The notes under the pieces: model-generated
Seen by the model: only the letters and a program-made list of their open reading frames with translations
Databases searched by the model: none
What the model was told of the DNA's origin: nothing
Shown: in pieces, positions 36,501 to 49,800 of the stretch
Layout: each line of letters opens with the position of its first letter
How positions within the stretch are numbered: the stretch's first letter is position 1
Origin: Nymphaea colorata
Taxonomy: Eukaryota; Streptophyta; Magnoliopsida; Nymphaeales; Nymphaeaceae
Reading direction: 5' to 3'
NCBI RefSeq assembly: GCF_008831285.2
Contig: NC_045149.1
Span: 12,528,629 to 12,592,628, forward strand
DNA: 64,000 bases
Position numbers and translations under genes: made by a program

Positions 36501-39500
36501 GAGGAATTATATATGGAACAACTTCTCATGCATGAGTTTGTAAACTAAGAAAATTTATTTATGGACTTAAACAGGCCTCATGCTCGTGGTTTGACAGTTT
36601 CTCCTGCAAGATTCAAGAATGTGGTTTTCGGAGATGTCCTCTAGATCACTCTCTTTTCATTTATCGAAAAGAAAACATATTTACTTTACTTCTCATATAT
36701 GTTGATGATATTGTTATCACAGACAATTTAGAAAAACACATAGAAGAAGCTTAAGTTTTAATGATGCAAAACTTCAAATGAAAGAGCTTGGAGATTAACG
36801 ATTCTTTCTTGGAGTGGAGATTGATAGGCACAATAATTGCCTTACATTGACACAACAGAAATACACGTTGGATCTGCTAAAAAAGTCAGGTATGTTTGAT
36901 TGTAAGTCTGTTGGAACTCCTAGTGTTCTAAATCAAAGACTAAGTGCTCAGGATGGGGAGTTATATGAAGATCCTACGCGATATCGAAGTATTGTTGGGG
37001 CACTTCAATATCCTACATTTACTAGACCAGATATTATATATGCTGTGAATCAAGTATCTCAATTTATGCATGCACCTAGAGATACTCACATGGATGCTGT
37101 CAAAAGAATATTAAGATATCTTAAAGGGACAGTAGGAGATGGCTTAGTTTATGGTAAGAGTGAAAATATAACTACTGGACATCAACTTATAACATTCATA
37201 AATGCAGATTGGGCTGGAGACCCCGATCAAAGAAAGTCCATTTTTGGTTTTTGTATTTTCATTGGACGTAATCTTGTGTCTTGGAGTCAATGTTGTAAAA
37301 AGCGTATCGTAAGCCGTATCGGTCTGGCTTTAAGATACGCTGTATCGTAAAATATCGTAACGTATCGTAACCGTATCGTTTTTTTTTTAATAAATCAGAA
37401 AAAATAGGAAAAAAAATCAAAAAATTTATAAAAAAATCAGTAAAAAACAAGAATAATATGTTCTTCATGAAAAACACATAGATTTAGAAGTCATAAGGTC
37501 CATAAGTCTATGAGATACCACATCAAAAAACAAGTTTTAGATGTTATGTATTACATCAGAAGATGATAATGAAATTGTGAAAATGTTCAATGTCAATACA
37601 TATAAAATGAAAGCACTCTCGACTCTCATTCATAATCTTCATCATATTCATTCTCATCCTCATCTCCATCTTCTTCTTCATTTTCATGTTCACGATTTAA
37701 AAAAACTTCTTTCCTCCCAACGAGAATCAACCACCCATGCACAAATCCATGGTTTAATCGATGATTTCATTTTGAAAATCGATGATTTCCCTCCACGGCG
37801 GCACAATCTCTAAGTTAAAAATGAGGAAGGGCCGGGTTTTTATAAAAAAAACTCAAAAAGGGGGTTTCCAGCCCCCATTTTTTGAAATCAGCCCGTATCG
37901 TACGATACAGGGTGTGTATCATATCGTATTTTGTAAAAGATACGTATCGTATCGTACGTATCGGCCCCGTATCGTATAACATTGCTTGGAGTTGTCGAAA
38001 GCAAAAGGTAGTAGCAAGATCCAGCACTGAAGCTGAATACAGATGCATGACTGCAGGTACTGCTGAAGTTACATGGGTTAGACATTTGCTAGAAGACATT
38101 GGAGAAAAGATTAAAACGTTAATGTTAATGTGCGATAATCAAAGCGCTATTAACATTGCCTTTAATTTTCCAACTAATGATATATCAAGTATAGTTGTAG
38201 TCACATAGAGAAGCTTACCAACCAGTGACTGAGAGGACTTATTGCCAATTTGCTCAGATTGCTCATCATTAGACTTGGGCATCGGGCCAGGCGCAATGTC
38301 CGAAATCCGAGCTCGGGCCTGACCCGGCCAGGCCCAGTTATAATTTTTTTTGAATATAAAATATATTTTTAATAATAAAATATATATCTTATTAATAAAA
38401 TAAAATTAACATTTAAAAGTTGTCGGGCCAGTTCGGGCCCCCGTCGGGCCGATCCGGGCTGGTTTTTTCGGGCCCGCGCCGGGGCCCGATTGGGCCGCGT
38501 ATCAGGTACCCGTTGGGTACCCAGGTCTACTCATCATACGTGTGTAGGTGTAGGATTCATGAAATACAATTCATTTTTGGACCAACCATCCTAATCTCCT
38601 ACAGCAAGTCAAGTACATACTTTCTTTGTGAAAGAACCATATACCGTCTTTGGCTATTGCCATTTCTATTCCCAAGAAGTACTTGTGGGAAATACGATCC
38701 TTTGTAATGAAGTGCTTCTGAAGGATTGCATTGGTGTCTAAATTCTCCTTAATTATCACCAATTAAATTATGTCCGTCAACATAAACAACTATAATTTCA
38801 ATACCCTTTGGCACTATTCTTTATGAACAAGGAGTGGTCTGTGGAGATTTTTGGAAGCCAAACTAAGACATCACTTCAACTAATTTGTGAAACTGTCCGC
38901 ATAGGGTCTGCTTCATGCCATATATCGTGTTTTTTGATTTGAATAATTTACCACATTCCTCCCGTTTCTCGAACCTAGGAGATTGTTGCGTTTATACTAG
39001 CGGTATAGTTCCCTACCTAGTTGCGATGGAACAGGTCTCAAAAAGTCCATACCATACATGTAGGTGTAATCTTTAGCAAACCAGACATGCTTTATATCAC
39101 TTCACATACCAATCCAAATGATATTCAATAGTGTACACCCACCTATAGCCAACAATGCCCACTTTAGAAGGAAGATCCACGGGTTCCCAAGTGTCCCTAG
39201 GATTCAGCTTGCATAGCTTGCTTCCATTTGGAGTCCAATAGAGCCTGTTGATGTTTGATTGGTCTGGAGATGGTAGATAAATCAGACATGAAGCTTTGCA
39301 TGCTCTTACCAACTGTTGCAGGATGTTATGGCTTTGTCTACTGCAATCTGGCTTAGTTCCATGTTTCTAATGATATAACTCTATTCACGTTTTATTCTTT
39401 GAATGTTTTTGTGATCCTTTCCTTAATTCTGCAACTGTGAAGAACATACATTCTTTTGTAGGTTCGATATGCAAAGCTGAATATACTTTCAAGCCTAAAG

Positions 39501-42500
39501 CAGGGAACAGAAGATGAAGTGTGCAAATGGAAGGACTTTTGTCATTCATTGAAGGTAGCTCCTTATGTAGATTAGGTACTTTTAAGTTTTAACCATGTTT
39601 TTTCTTAAGGTTGGCATCATGTTACACTCTATTGATGTGGAAAAGTTAACATAGAAATTTCCCGAAAGGCAAAAGCTGTTAGTCAAGGCTCAAATGCCCT
39701 AGGCAATGTCTAGGTCATGGAATTGCACAGGGGCTCTAAAACATATAAATCCAATAAAGAAAAGATTGGATTTTAAAATAATTGATAAACAATGTTTTTC
39801 AATAGAAAAACATGTATATATGTAATTATATAACTGAAGTAATCAAAAGCAGTAATCAATCCTAAAAAGAATAGTTGGGACTAGTGGGTTTGAATTGGTC
39901 CAAGTTAATCTCCAAAAAAGAAAACAATCAATAAAACTATTGAGAAGACATATGAACTGCTCACATATTGAAAGTATAGCTGAATCTCTCCCCTTCTAAG
40001 CATATTGAAAGAAAAAGCAAAAACATTCCAAAAGGAGATGATCAACTTTCAGTGAATGAAAATGACTAGGTTGACTACAAAACCAAGTTGGTTGACTTGT
40101 TCATTCTCGGACAAAGAATTTGTCCGACAAGAGAGTGACTGTTTCCTCAATGGCTTGGCCAAATAGTCAGTCAACTAGTTGACAGGTTGACAACTAATTA
40201 TCTACTATGGCATATGAAACACAACACATTGAGCTGCCTGTAGGAAATGACCTAACCATTTACTAGATAGTAGGTATATCTGTAAAAAAAGGTGTTCAAG
40301 ATTGAAGATTGATGTGTTACACGATGGAGGAAGGAACGAGAGAGAGAGAGAGAGACGAAAAAATCTCATTCAATATCGTGCCCTAATCTCTACTTAAATA
40401 GAGATTAGGGATCGGCTGGGGCTGTTACATAAGTAAGACACATAAAATTGTAAAATGACAAAAGAGGACTTTCACTTTTGAATAATTAGAAAACTACCGT
40501 ACTTAAAAATAAACTTTTTGATTTCAACACTCCCCTTCATGCTAGAGCATGGATATCAACCATGCTCAGCTTGTCACAACATCTAGAGAAATCACCAATC
40601 GGAAGAACCTTAGTAAACATATTTGCTGCCTGATCTTCAGAAGCTACATGAACCGTAAACACCGCACCTTATTTTATAAGATCTTGAACATAATAACAAT
40701 CCACCTCTATGTGCTTAGTTCTTTCATGAAATACTGGATTGTTTGCAATATAAGTGGCAGCCTTTTTATCACAGTACATTTTCATAGGAAAAGGAACATG
40801 AATACTCATATTTGTTAGCATAGATTTGACCAACGTCATCTCAGTAGTTGTTTGAGTCATTGCACTATATTCAGATTCTGCACTTGATCTAGAGGCTACA
40901 TTTTGTTTCTTGCTTCTCCATGATATGAGATTGCCCCCAACAAAGATACAGAAGCCAGTGGTGGATTTTCTATCATCAATAGACTTTGCATAGTCAGCAT
41001 CACTGTAAGCAACAACTTCTAGAGATTCACCTTTCTTAAAGCAGAGGCCTCTGCCTGGGGATGACTAGGTATTTCAACACCATCAACGCAGCATCCCAGT
41101 GGACTTTTCTAAGTTTTTCCATAAACTGTCTTAATTTCCAACAGCAAAACTAATGTCTGGTCTTGTTACAGTAACATAAAGAAGTTTGCCAATGAGAGAC
41201 CTATAAGATCGTTAATCTACTAGTTTCGATCTATGTCACATGGGTGCGGGTACGATACTAGTACGGGGACATGACAATTTTCAAATTTTTTGGATATGCG
41301 AACACGGCGAATTTTATATTCTAAAAATTGAAAAAATAAAAAAAAACATTAAATTAATAGTTCACTCTTACAATCTCATAAAAACGAAAGTCTCAAACGA
41401 AACATTGTTTATCACAAAACATTGTTTATCGCAAAACATTGTTTATCACAACACATTGTTTATCATCATTCTAGTCATTGTCAATGCCCAAATCGTTCTC
41501 TTCTTCCTCAATAGAAGATGTTGATGGAATAGCAGGTTCTTCGAATCTTGAATTAACAGCTTCAAGTTCATTACTTTGTTCTAAGTTAAAGTCCTCAACA
41601 TTCACGTCTCAATTGGAGAAGAATTAAGGATCAAGATCAACGGATTAACTGTCCAATCTTCAATCAAGAACATGAAACCCTAAGTTCTAATATTGAAAAG
41701 AAAAAAAAACCACTTACCTGTCTGTCGCCGGCTGTCGCCGGCTGCCGCCACATCCCACTGGCCTCTCATCTCTTAATCATTTGTTATTATCATTAGAATA
41801 ATGCATTCACAAACTGACTGGCTAGCTCATGAGGTTGGTACACTCCACGAGTGCACTCACACCTTCAGTTGCCTCCACACGAGGTCTACACATAACACTA
41901 ACAGTCATAGCTAGCCGTCATACAATATGGGTACAATTACCCTTCAATCCATTCATTTGCATTATTGCCCACAACAATGAATATGCAACAAAACACAACA
42001 TTCGTATCAATTATCACATCAATCATATCTTTGAAAAACTTAGCCAAACCACAGAGAGTAGTCTCGATCTGCGATTGACTCGTAGCTGTCCTATGCAGTT
42101 ATCATTCTATGATGCTTTCTAATGCATAATTGGGGTCGAGGAGACACTCGATTCGATATCCCGCCTCATCTGTCCTAGACAGATATCAATTCTAGCATGC
42201 ACATGCAAATGCGTAACCTTTTCAAAACAACTACTAATAACCTTTCAAAACAATTCATATCGTATATCAACGCATGAACAAACATAAATATACTCATTCA
42301 TAAGACAATCAATCAAGTCACATTACAATCCTAGGATCCCATGATCCTAGGAGCACACGGTCACACATTTGCCCAGGCATGGATTTGCCTGGAATGTCGC
42401 CATACCTGTGGTGCGCTCACAAAACTCCTTAAAATTCCTCGAGCTTCGAACTCAAGGTCGACGGGATGCGCCCGGTGTACCTGCAGACATAAACAAAAGG

Positions 42501-45500
42501 TAAGACCTCTACTAGTTACCTTGACATTCCAAATAAATACCAAACAAAATCATTGAGGCATATGTCATCGCCTCAAGAGGGTGTTGACAGGTAGTGTCGA
42601 CCTACAAGCCCTCTAATAGGCCACTACGCAACTTCTTGCCGTTCCCACCCAACGTCAAAACCCCAAAGATTCGATCAATCCATTCTTCACGCATTTCTCA
42701 TAACCTTTCCTTTAGTCGAGACGTCTTCCCAACATGCACGCCCTCTTCCTACTACACATACCACCCACGACATCAAGGGTGCTCCAAGCATTCCCCAAAG
42801 GCGGTCCTACGCTTCTCCACAACTTCTCTAACTCTACCATCCTTCCCTATTGCATCGAAAATCAACTCATCATGCTTAAATGATCATTATAGGCATTAAT
42901 CAACGCTTTCTAACATAATCTTAAACTTTCCCCCAAAAACAAAATCGCTAACATGCGTCCCAAAACATCAATTCTAAGCCCTAGCATGCTCAAACAATAA
43001 TTATACATGCTCTAATAGATAAAATTCAAGAATCTAAGCTCAAATAGGCCTTGCTCACCCCAATCCAAGTGTCCAAACTGCTGTAACGCCTCCGACAGCC
43101 CCCTTCAAACGTTCAATCAAACTTCAGCGGCACCAATCGTGCAGTGCCGCTACCACCAACACCGCCTAATCGCTGCTAAGAGGGGAAAAACACGTTCCCC
43201 AAGGTGGAAACCTAACAAACCATGCTGAAAACAGTGAGGAAGAGTGCTCGATTGGGGAAAAATGGAAAAACAAATAGGAAATGGAGAGAAAAACTCAAGT
43301 AGGAAACGTGAGGGCAGGGGGAGGGCGCTGTCAAAAAGGGGTGGACAGAAGAGAGAGTGAGGAAAGGAGGGTTCGGACTGAAAGGGAAAGACGGTAGAGG
43401 GGAGGGAAAATCAAGTGGCCAAGGGAAGAGACGGTGAAGAGAAGACAGGCGGAACGAGTAGGGAGCTCTAGCAGAGAGGGAGAAGAAAAAAAATCATGCG
43501 GTAGGGGGAAGCTGACGAAGGGGGAAGAGGCTGCGTGGGAGGGAGGAGAAGAAACGAACAGAGAGGGCGAGAGAGAGAGAGAGAGCTCACCCACGCTGCC
43601 ACCGCCGCCACCTCTGCCACTGTCGTCGCCGCCGCCGGTCCAGCCACTGCCCCTTCTTCTCTGCACTGGCACGGGAGACCACCAGGAGAACGACAAAGGA
43701 GAATAGGGAAAGGCGAGGGAGGAGCCCTCGCGTCGGGCTTCGTCACGACAAAGGGGTTCGGGTCTGGATCTGGACCCTGACCTGATCCAACCTGCAAGAA
43801 CGTCGCACATTACAAATATGATATTGTGCTGTCATCTAAAATTCAACCAAGTGTTCCTAATGTTGAAAAAAGACCATAAAAATTCCCAATCAGGAAGAGA
43901 TTAATATCTTTTTGAGAAACATCAGTTAAGCTATTTACTTTTAAATAGGAACTATCTTCTGTAAGTAATGTAATGGAAGATGATGCATATGCATGTGATG
44001 GAAAGCATGATTAAATGAAAGCCCTCTTTAAGTATATTAAAAATCTTGACCGTGATTAGTACAAGATACACATGCTTTATCTGATTTTCCGATTCAATTT
44101 TGTGCTTTTGAGTGTGCACTGTCTTGGATTAATTTGAGCTGACATGCAATAGGCCATATATTTCCTATGATATGGTTTAAGCACTTTAGTTTCTCTTGGA
44201 TAACGTGCAACACATTTATCTTTCCTAATTGTTTATCATGCATGACATCTGAACTTTGATGCCAGATCCTTGGCATCTTTTCAAATTTTCTAATTATTAA
44301 GACTGCGGGCTTTGTTGTCTAAGTTGGTCTTCTTTTATAGATGGAGTACCCAAACTGTACACCATTACTTGTCAAAATCCTGGAGGGCTTGTTATCTAGG
44401 GATTATAATTGTGGCAAGGCAAGCTACCACCATGAGGTAATATATCATCCTTTTCTTTCTTAGATTCGATATTCACTTTTTGAAGAGACACAGTTGTCCC
44501 AAATTCTCTGCATCACTGTTAAGGCTGTTTATGAGCTAACTGAGCCATTTATTGAAAAATCATTTTTAATATAAATGGAGGTTTTCAGGTTTGAACTCTA
44601 AATGTCAAGTTGTAGCCACTAAGGAAACCCATTGGGGTACTTTTTCGCTCGCAAGAATATCATGAAGTATCTTTTGCATATTCCTTCTCCACAAGTCAAG
44701 TTTAATGGAGCCAAGCCTGCCTAGCTTGAGCTTGACTCATTAAATCCAGCGACTTTATTTCTTTACCTGAGCTCAACTTGTTTACTAAATGAAGTTCGAG
44801 TCGCAGCCGTGTTAGCTCGACTCATTGAACCATCCCTAATCAGCATTTTCAGAAGTAGCAATCAAGATTTGTTATCATTTATCACAAAGTAGGATAACAA
44901 TATTATGTTAATTCTGATACATGTTTTTGGAATTCTTCGTTTTGTTTCTAGTGCGTCTGCTTGATTGAATCTCTTTCCTTTGTCTTGGACCTCACAAGGT
45001 CTTGACATGCCTTTCACTTGGCATTTGAAAAGCGATTTTTCTTGATTTTTTTAATTGTTTTCCACTAAAAAGAACTGGAAGAGCTTTAGAGCACACATCG
45101 TGGTATGCTCTGCATTATTTTCTGTTTTCTCAAAATTTCCTTTTGAATATTTTATCCTGTTAATATTGATGGAAAATAAAAATTTCTTTTCCTTTTCCTG
45201 TTTGCTATAAGGAGTTGCTTATCCAAAAGCCTTTGATATAGGTATTGGCAACTACTGATCAATTGCTAACTGCTATCTAAAATCTCATATTTCACTCATA
45301 AAATGCTTCCTTCATGCAGGTTATAAATGCTGCCAATGAAGTTATTAGCAGCATTGACAAAGATGAGTTGGCAAAATATTTCTCAGAAAAAAGTGAACCG
45401 GAGGATGAGGAGGGCATGGTCAGCACTGTTTGTCAATTTGAGACATTCTGGCTTTTTATAGTTCATAATCTGTTTGAGAATCAGGTTGTCATAATTCAAA

Positions 45501-46037
45501 AGGTTTGCTGATCATAGTTTTCAAAAACTATCCAATTTGCAGAAACTCAAGAAAAAGATGGAGGCAACACGTGACCAGTTAGTAGAGGCACTTTACAGAA
45601 AGGGACTGGCACTTCTATCCTTGCAGGTATCTATACGAAGGATCCTTCGGTTTTCTTCAATGTGTTTCCCATGAAGGCTGACCTTTTTCTTGGCTTTTCT
45701 TTGTTAAGCGTGGACTCATTGTAATGAAACAGTGACAAAAGAATACTGGGCAATTCTCTAATCAATGACTATACACATAAAGAGCTTATAAAACGCTCAC
45801 AAAGTGTGAAGAAAATATGCACAACAATTAAATGAATTAATATTATTAACAAAAAATGCTTGGAAGAGCATATACACAGAAAGGGTAAAAGGAGAGAAGG
45901 AGCAATGGCTAGCTCACTGGTTGTCATCAATGACACAAAAATATTAGTTTCTATAGCCAAACAAGGAAAAAACTATAAAAGTGTAGGCACACACACACAC
46001 ACAAATATATGTGTGTCTGTGTGTGCGCATGTGTGTA

Positions 46038-46100
<63 letters not shown>

Positions 46101-46775
46101 AAATTAGGAAGTTTATATTTAAGTGTGGTAGTTTTTTTATTATTTAAAAGTTAGAGTCTTCTTGAGTCATTTATATCTTTTTGTGTCTCTCTTGTGTAAA
46201 GACACTAGCAGACCCCTATTCTCTCTTTAAATAAAAGATTAGGGTTAGCAATGAAAGGACGTTTTGTTTGTTCTCACTCTCTCTCTCTCCCTCTCGTTCT
46301 CTTCTCTTGAGTTCCCTCTCTTTTCCCCATCTTTTGCAACATGGTATCAGAGCTTGTTATCTCCATCCTTCTCCGGTGACGGCTGATGTGATTTTCCGGC
46401 GATCTCTTCTCCTATTCTCTCTTCCTATTTCTTTCCTTTTCTTTCTCTACCCTTCGTTTCTCTCTTCTCTCTGCTGATCGAGAAATAGTGGACAATGTGG
46501 AAGGGGAACCTAATCACACGTGAGAGGTATGTGTGATTAGGTCCCTAACATGGATGTAGTGCAGCATAAGCAACTACGTGGAAGTTGCGGGTGGGAGTTG
46601 CTGTGGAACAGTTTTTCTTTCTCTCTTTGATCTGGAACGTGGAAGACTGAAAAGGGTTGTATCAGAGGCTTCTTAGTTGCTGCTGTTGAAGAAGAAATTC
46701 AGGCCAGATCACATTGGCCGTTGCTGTGTGGGAGACGACAAGATCAGCTCTGAAATGTGGATCATATCAGATCTG

Positions 46776-46819
<44 letters not shown>

Positions 46820-49800
46820 ATCTCTGGAAGTGGATACATTGAAGCTGTGGACATCAACAGAAATTTATATGCACAGCTGTGAGGGAGTCTACATTGGTTA
46901 ATGTCTTAAGGACATTTCTCTCTCAAGACTGTCGGCTGTAACATGAACATTTGGGGACCTACACAATCTATTGGTACTTTCTTTCTACTCTCTCACATCT
47001 GATTTTCTAGGGCAGACTTCTGTGAGCAAGTCTGCTCACATCTTGGGCAGATTTGTTTGCTCAAGTTAGGGTTTCTTAAAACCCTAAGTCGATGCATTCT
47101 TGAATTCGTGTGGAGGAAACCAATGTCGTGCAGGCAATTCTGATTGTTTTTGTAGGAGTCGTGGAATGACGCACAACACTGTTTTCTTATGTCGTTGAAG
47201 TTTGAGGTCACGTTGGAAGGTCTGAAGTTGTCTGAAAATAAGTTTTTTTTGTTGGCTGTCGTTAGAAGATGTTGGCATAATCATCGTTGTGACATTAGTG
47301 GCATGTGGCAGTGGTGCTGCGAGAGTTCTGTGTTGTTGATCAGCCCCTTACCTGACTGATTAATTATAAGTTGGATGTTCTTTTGTGTGTTCAAACTGCT
47401 ACAAAATTGTTTTGGTGCTCCCTACTGTGTTTAATATGGCTGAGATTAGCAAACCAGATGGTGGGAATGATTATAAAGGAACTGGGAATCCCTTCTTTTT
47501 TGGATCTATAGTCACAGTTAGCATTGACAGATCTGAGTATGAGCAGTTTTTGGCACACAGAGTCTCACAGGCTTCAACTTCCACTGTTTTGATTGATTGA
47601 GCTCTTTCTACGGGTACATCCACGCCTGATTCAAGTATCTCTTGGATTATTGACTCAGGAGCATCGAGACATTTCTGCAGTAGACCTTGTTTGTTCACTG
47701 TGTTGCATAGATTCTCTCAACCACATCATGTTAAAATTGCGAATGGCAGAATGTCACCTATATTGAGTTATGGAGATGTGAAGCTTTCTCAGTCTATGAC
47801 CATTCCACATGTCTTATACGTTCCTGAGTTTCCTTCCAATTTGCTCTCTGTTAAACAGTTGACTACTGATTTACACTGTCACATTATTTTTGACCCTGGT
47901 GCATGCTCATTTCAGGACTTACAAACTGGGAAGACTATTGGTGGTGGCTATGATAAAGGGGGTGTCTACATTCTGTCGGTCCCTATGGGCCTTGCTGCTA
48001 CCTCTTCTACATCAGATTCTACACCCTTTCAGTGGCATCTCAGACTTGGCCATCCTTCGGGGTCCAAGCTTCGTTCCATCCTACCTCACATTTCAGTCCC
48101 AGAGTCATTTCAATGTGAGGCCTGTCAATTTGACAAGCATACTCGTAGTAGTTTCCTTCGAGTCTTAGTCCATCAAGTCAAGGGTTGTTTGATCTTCTTC
48201 ATGTTGATGTGTGGGGCCCTAGCAGGGTTGCTAGCCGATCTAAGTTTAGGTATTTTCTGGTTGTTGTTGATGATTACTCTCGAGTTAGTTGGGTATTTCT
48301 TTTGAAAGAAAGGTCTGAAGTAGTACCTATCCTCAAAAACTTGATTATTGAAATAAAAACTCAGTTTGGTTCTCTGGTTAAGTGTATTCGCACTGTAATA
48401 CTCTTGAGTTCAAATCCTCTATCTTAATGACCTTTTATGCTGAAAATGGTATCTCTCCCCAATTTACATGTCCCCACACCTCACAACTGAAAGAAAACAT
48501 AGACAACTTCTAACTGTTGCTCGTACCCTAATGCTTCATAATCATGTACCTGCATACTTATGGGGTGATGCCATACTCATGGCTTGTTACCTAATAAATC
48601 GTTTACCATCATCCTCCATTGACAACAAAGTACCGATTAAACTTGTTTATCCCAATCGAAGCTTATTTCCTGTTGCACCTAAAGTATTTGGTTGTACTTG
48701 TTTTGTTCACATTCTGGGGCCCTGTTGCGAGAGAGAGAGAGAGGCGGCAAAAAGTTGAAGTTCATTACGTGACCCTAATCTCTATTAAGAGATTAGGGTT
48801 AGGGAAAATTACAAGAGAAGTCCACTAAAAATAACAAAACATTTAAAGAGATCCTCCCTAACTTCCTAATATTTCAGAAAACCCCTTTTTGTATCTTTAA
48901 CACTCTCCCTCAAGCTGGAGCATATATATCAATCATGCTCAGCTTGTTACAACATCTCAGGAAATCGCCTATGGGAAGAGCTTTAGTGAGAATATCTGCT
49001 GCCTGATCTTCTGAGGAGACATGAATAGTGCTAACAATTCCTCCTTGAACTAAGTCCCGAATATAGTGGCAATCCACTTCAATGTGTTTCGTCGTCTCAT
49101 GGAAGACAGGATTGTTAGTGATATATGTAGCTGCCTTGTTGTCACAATACATCTTCATTGGGAGATTCACTGAGACACCCAACTCTACAAGTAGTGATCT
49201 AACCCACGACATTTCAGCCGCAGTTTGAGCCATAGCCCTATATTCCGACTCAGCACTAGAACGAGCCACAACATTCTGCTTCTTGCTCCTCCAGGAAATA
49301 AGATTACCGCCCACAAAGACACAAAAACCGGTAGTAGACTTCCTGTCATCTACAGATCCAGCATAATCAGCATCACTATACGCCTCGATGTCAACGCATT
49401 CTCCTTTCTTGAACCATAGCCTCTTTCCCGGGGCTGATTTCAAGTATCTTACAATCATTAGAGCTGCATCCCAGTGAACTTTTCGGGGTTTTTCCATGAA
49501 TTGGCTCAACTTATTCACAGCAAAGCTAATGTCGGGACAAGTGACAGTCAAATATAACAGTTTCCCTATCAGAGATCTGTAAGATCTAGAGTCAAACGGC
49601 TCTGAGTCATCATCATGTATATGAATGCGAGGATTCATGGGAAGTATGGCAGGTTTAGCCCCCAATAGTCCCGTTTCCTGTAGAAGATCAAAAACATATT
49701 TCCTTTGAGACACTACAACTCCTTTATTACTACGAGCCACCTCAATACCAAGAAAATAACGAAGTTGTCCAAGGTCTTTCGTAACAAAGTGTTGCTGTAA

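Larger units (their letters stand above)
27831..38176 (+). pseudogene. Copia-3 gag-pol, split by Copia-4 and two MITEs
   Basis: ATG at 27831 begins gag (LITKNLNHENYLNWKTQIMP), similar to Copia-11 and of the Ale/Retrofit kind. Gag is cut at 28305 by Copia-4 and resumes at 33482 to a stop at 33735. A CFRCNKKGHMKAQC knuckle (near 33828), protease (WFLDSGAATHVTG) and integrase (LWHSRLGH, SDVWGP, QCDGRGEYSS) follow, cut by a MITE at 35016-35384. After RT (YVDDIVIT near 36700, with deletions and stops) comes RNase H, cut by a second MITE at 37288-37984. RNase H ends at about 38176, where an opposite-strand copia begins. It is dead and has no 3' LTR. Removing each insert with one TSD copy restores alignment to related elements. 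Confidence 0.9.
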
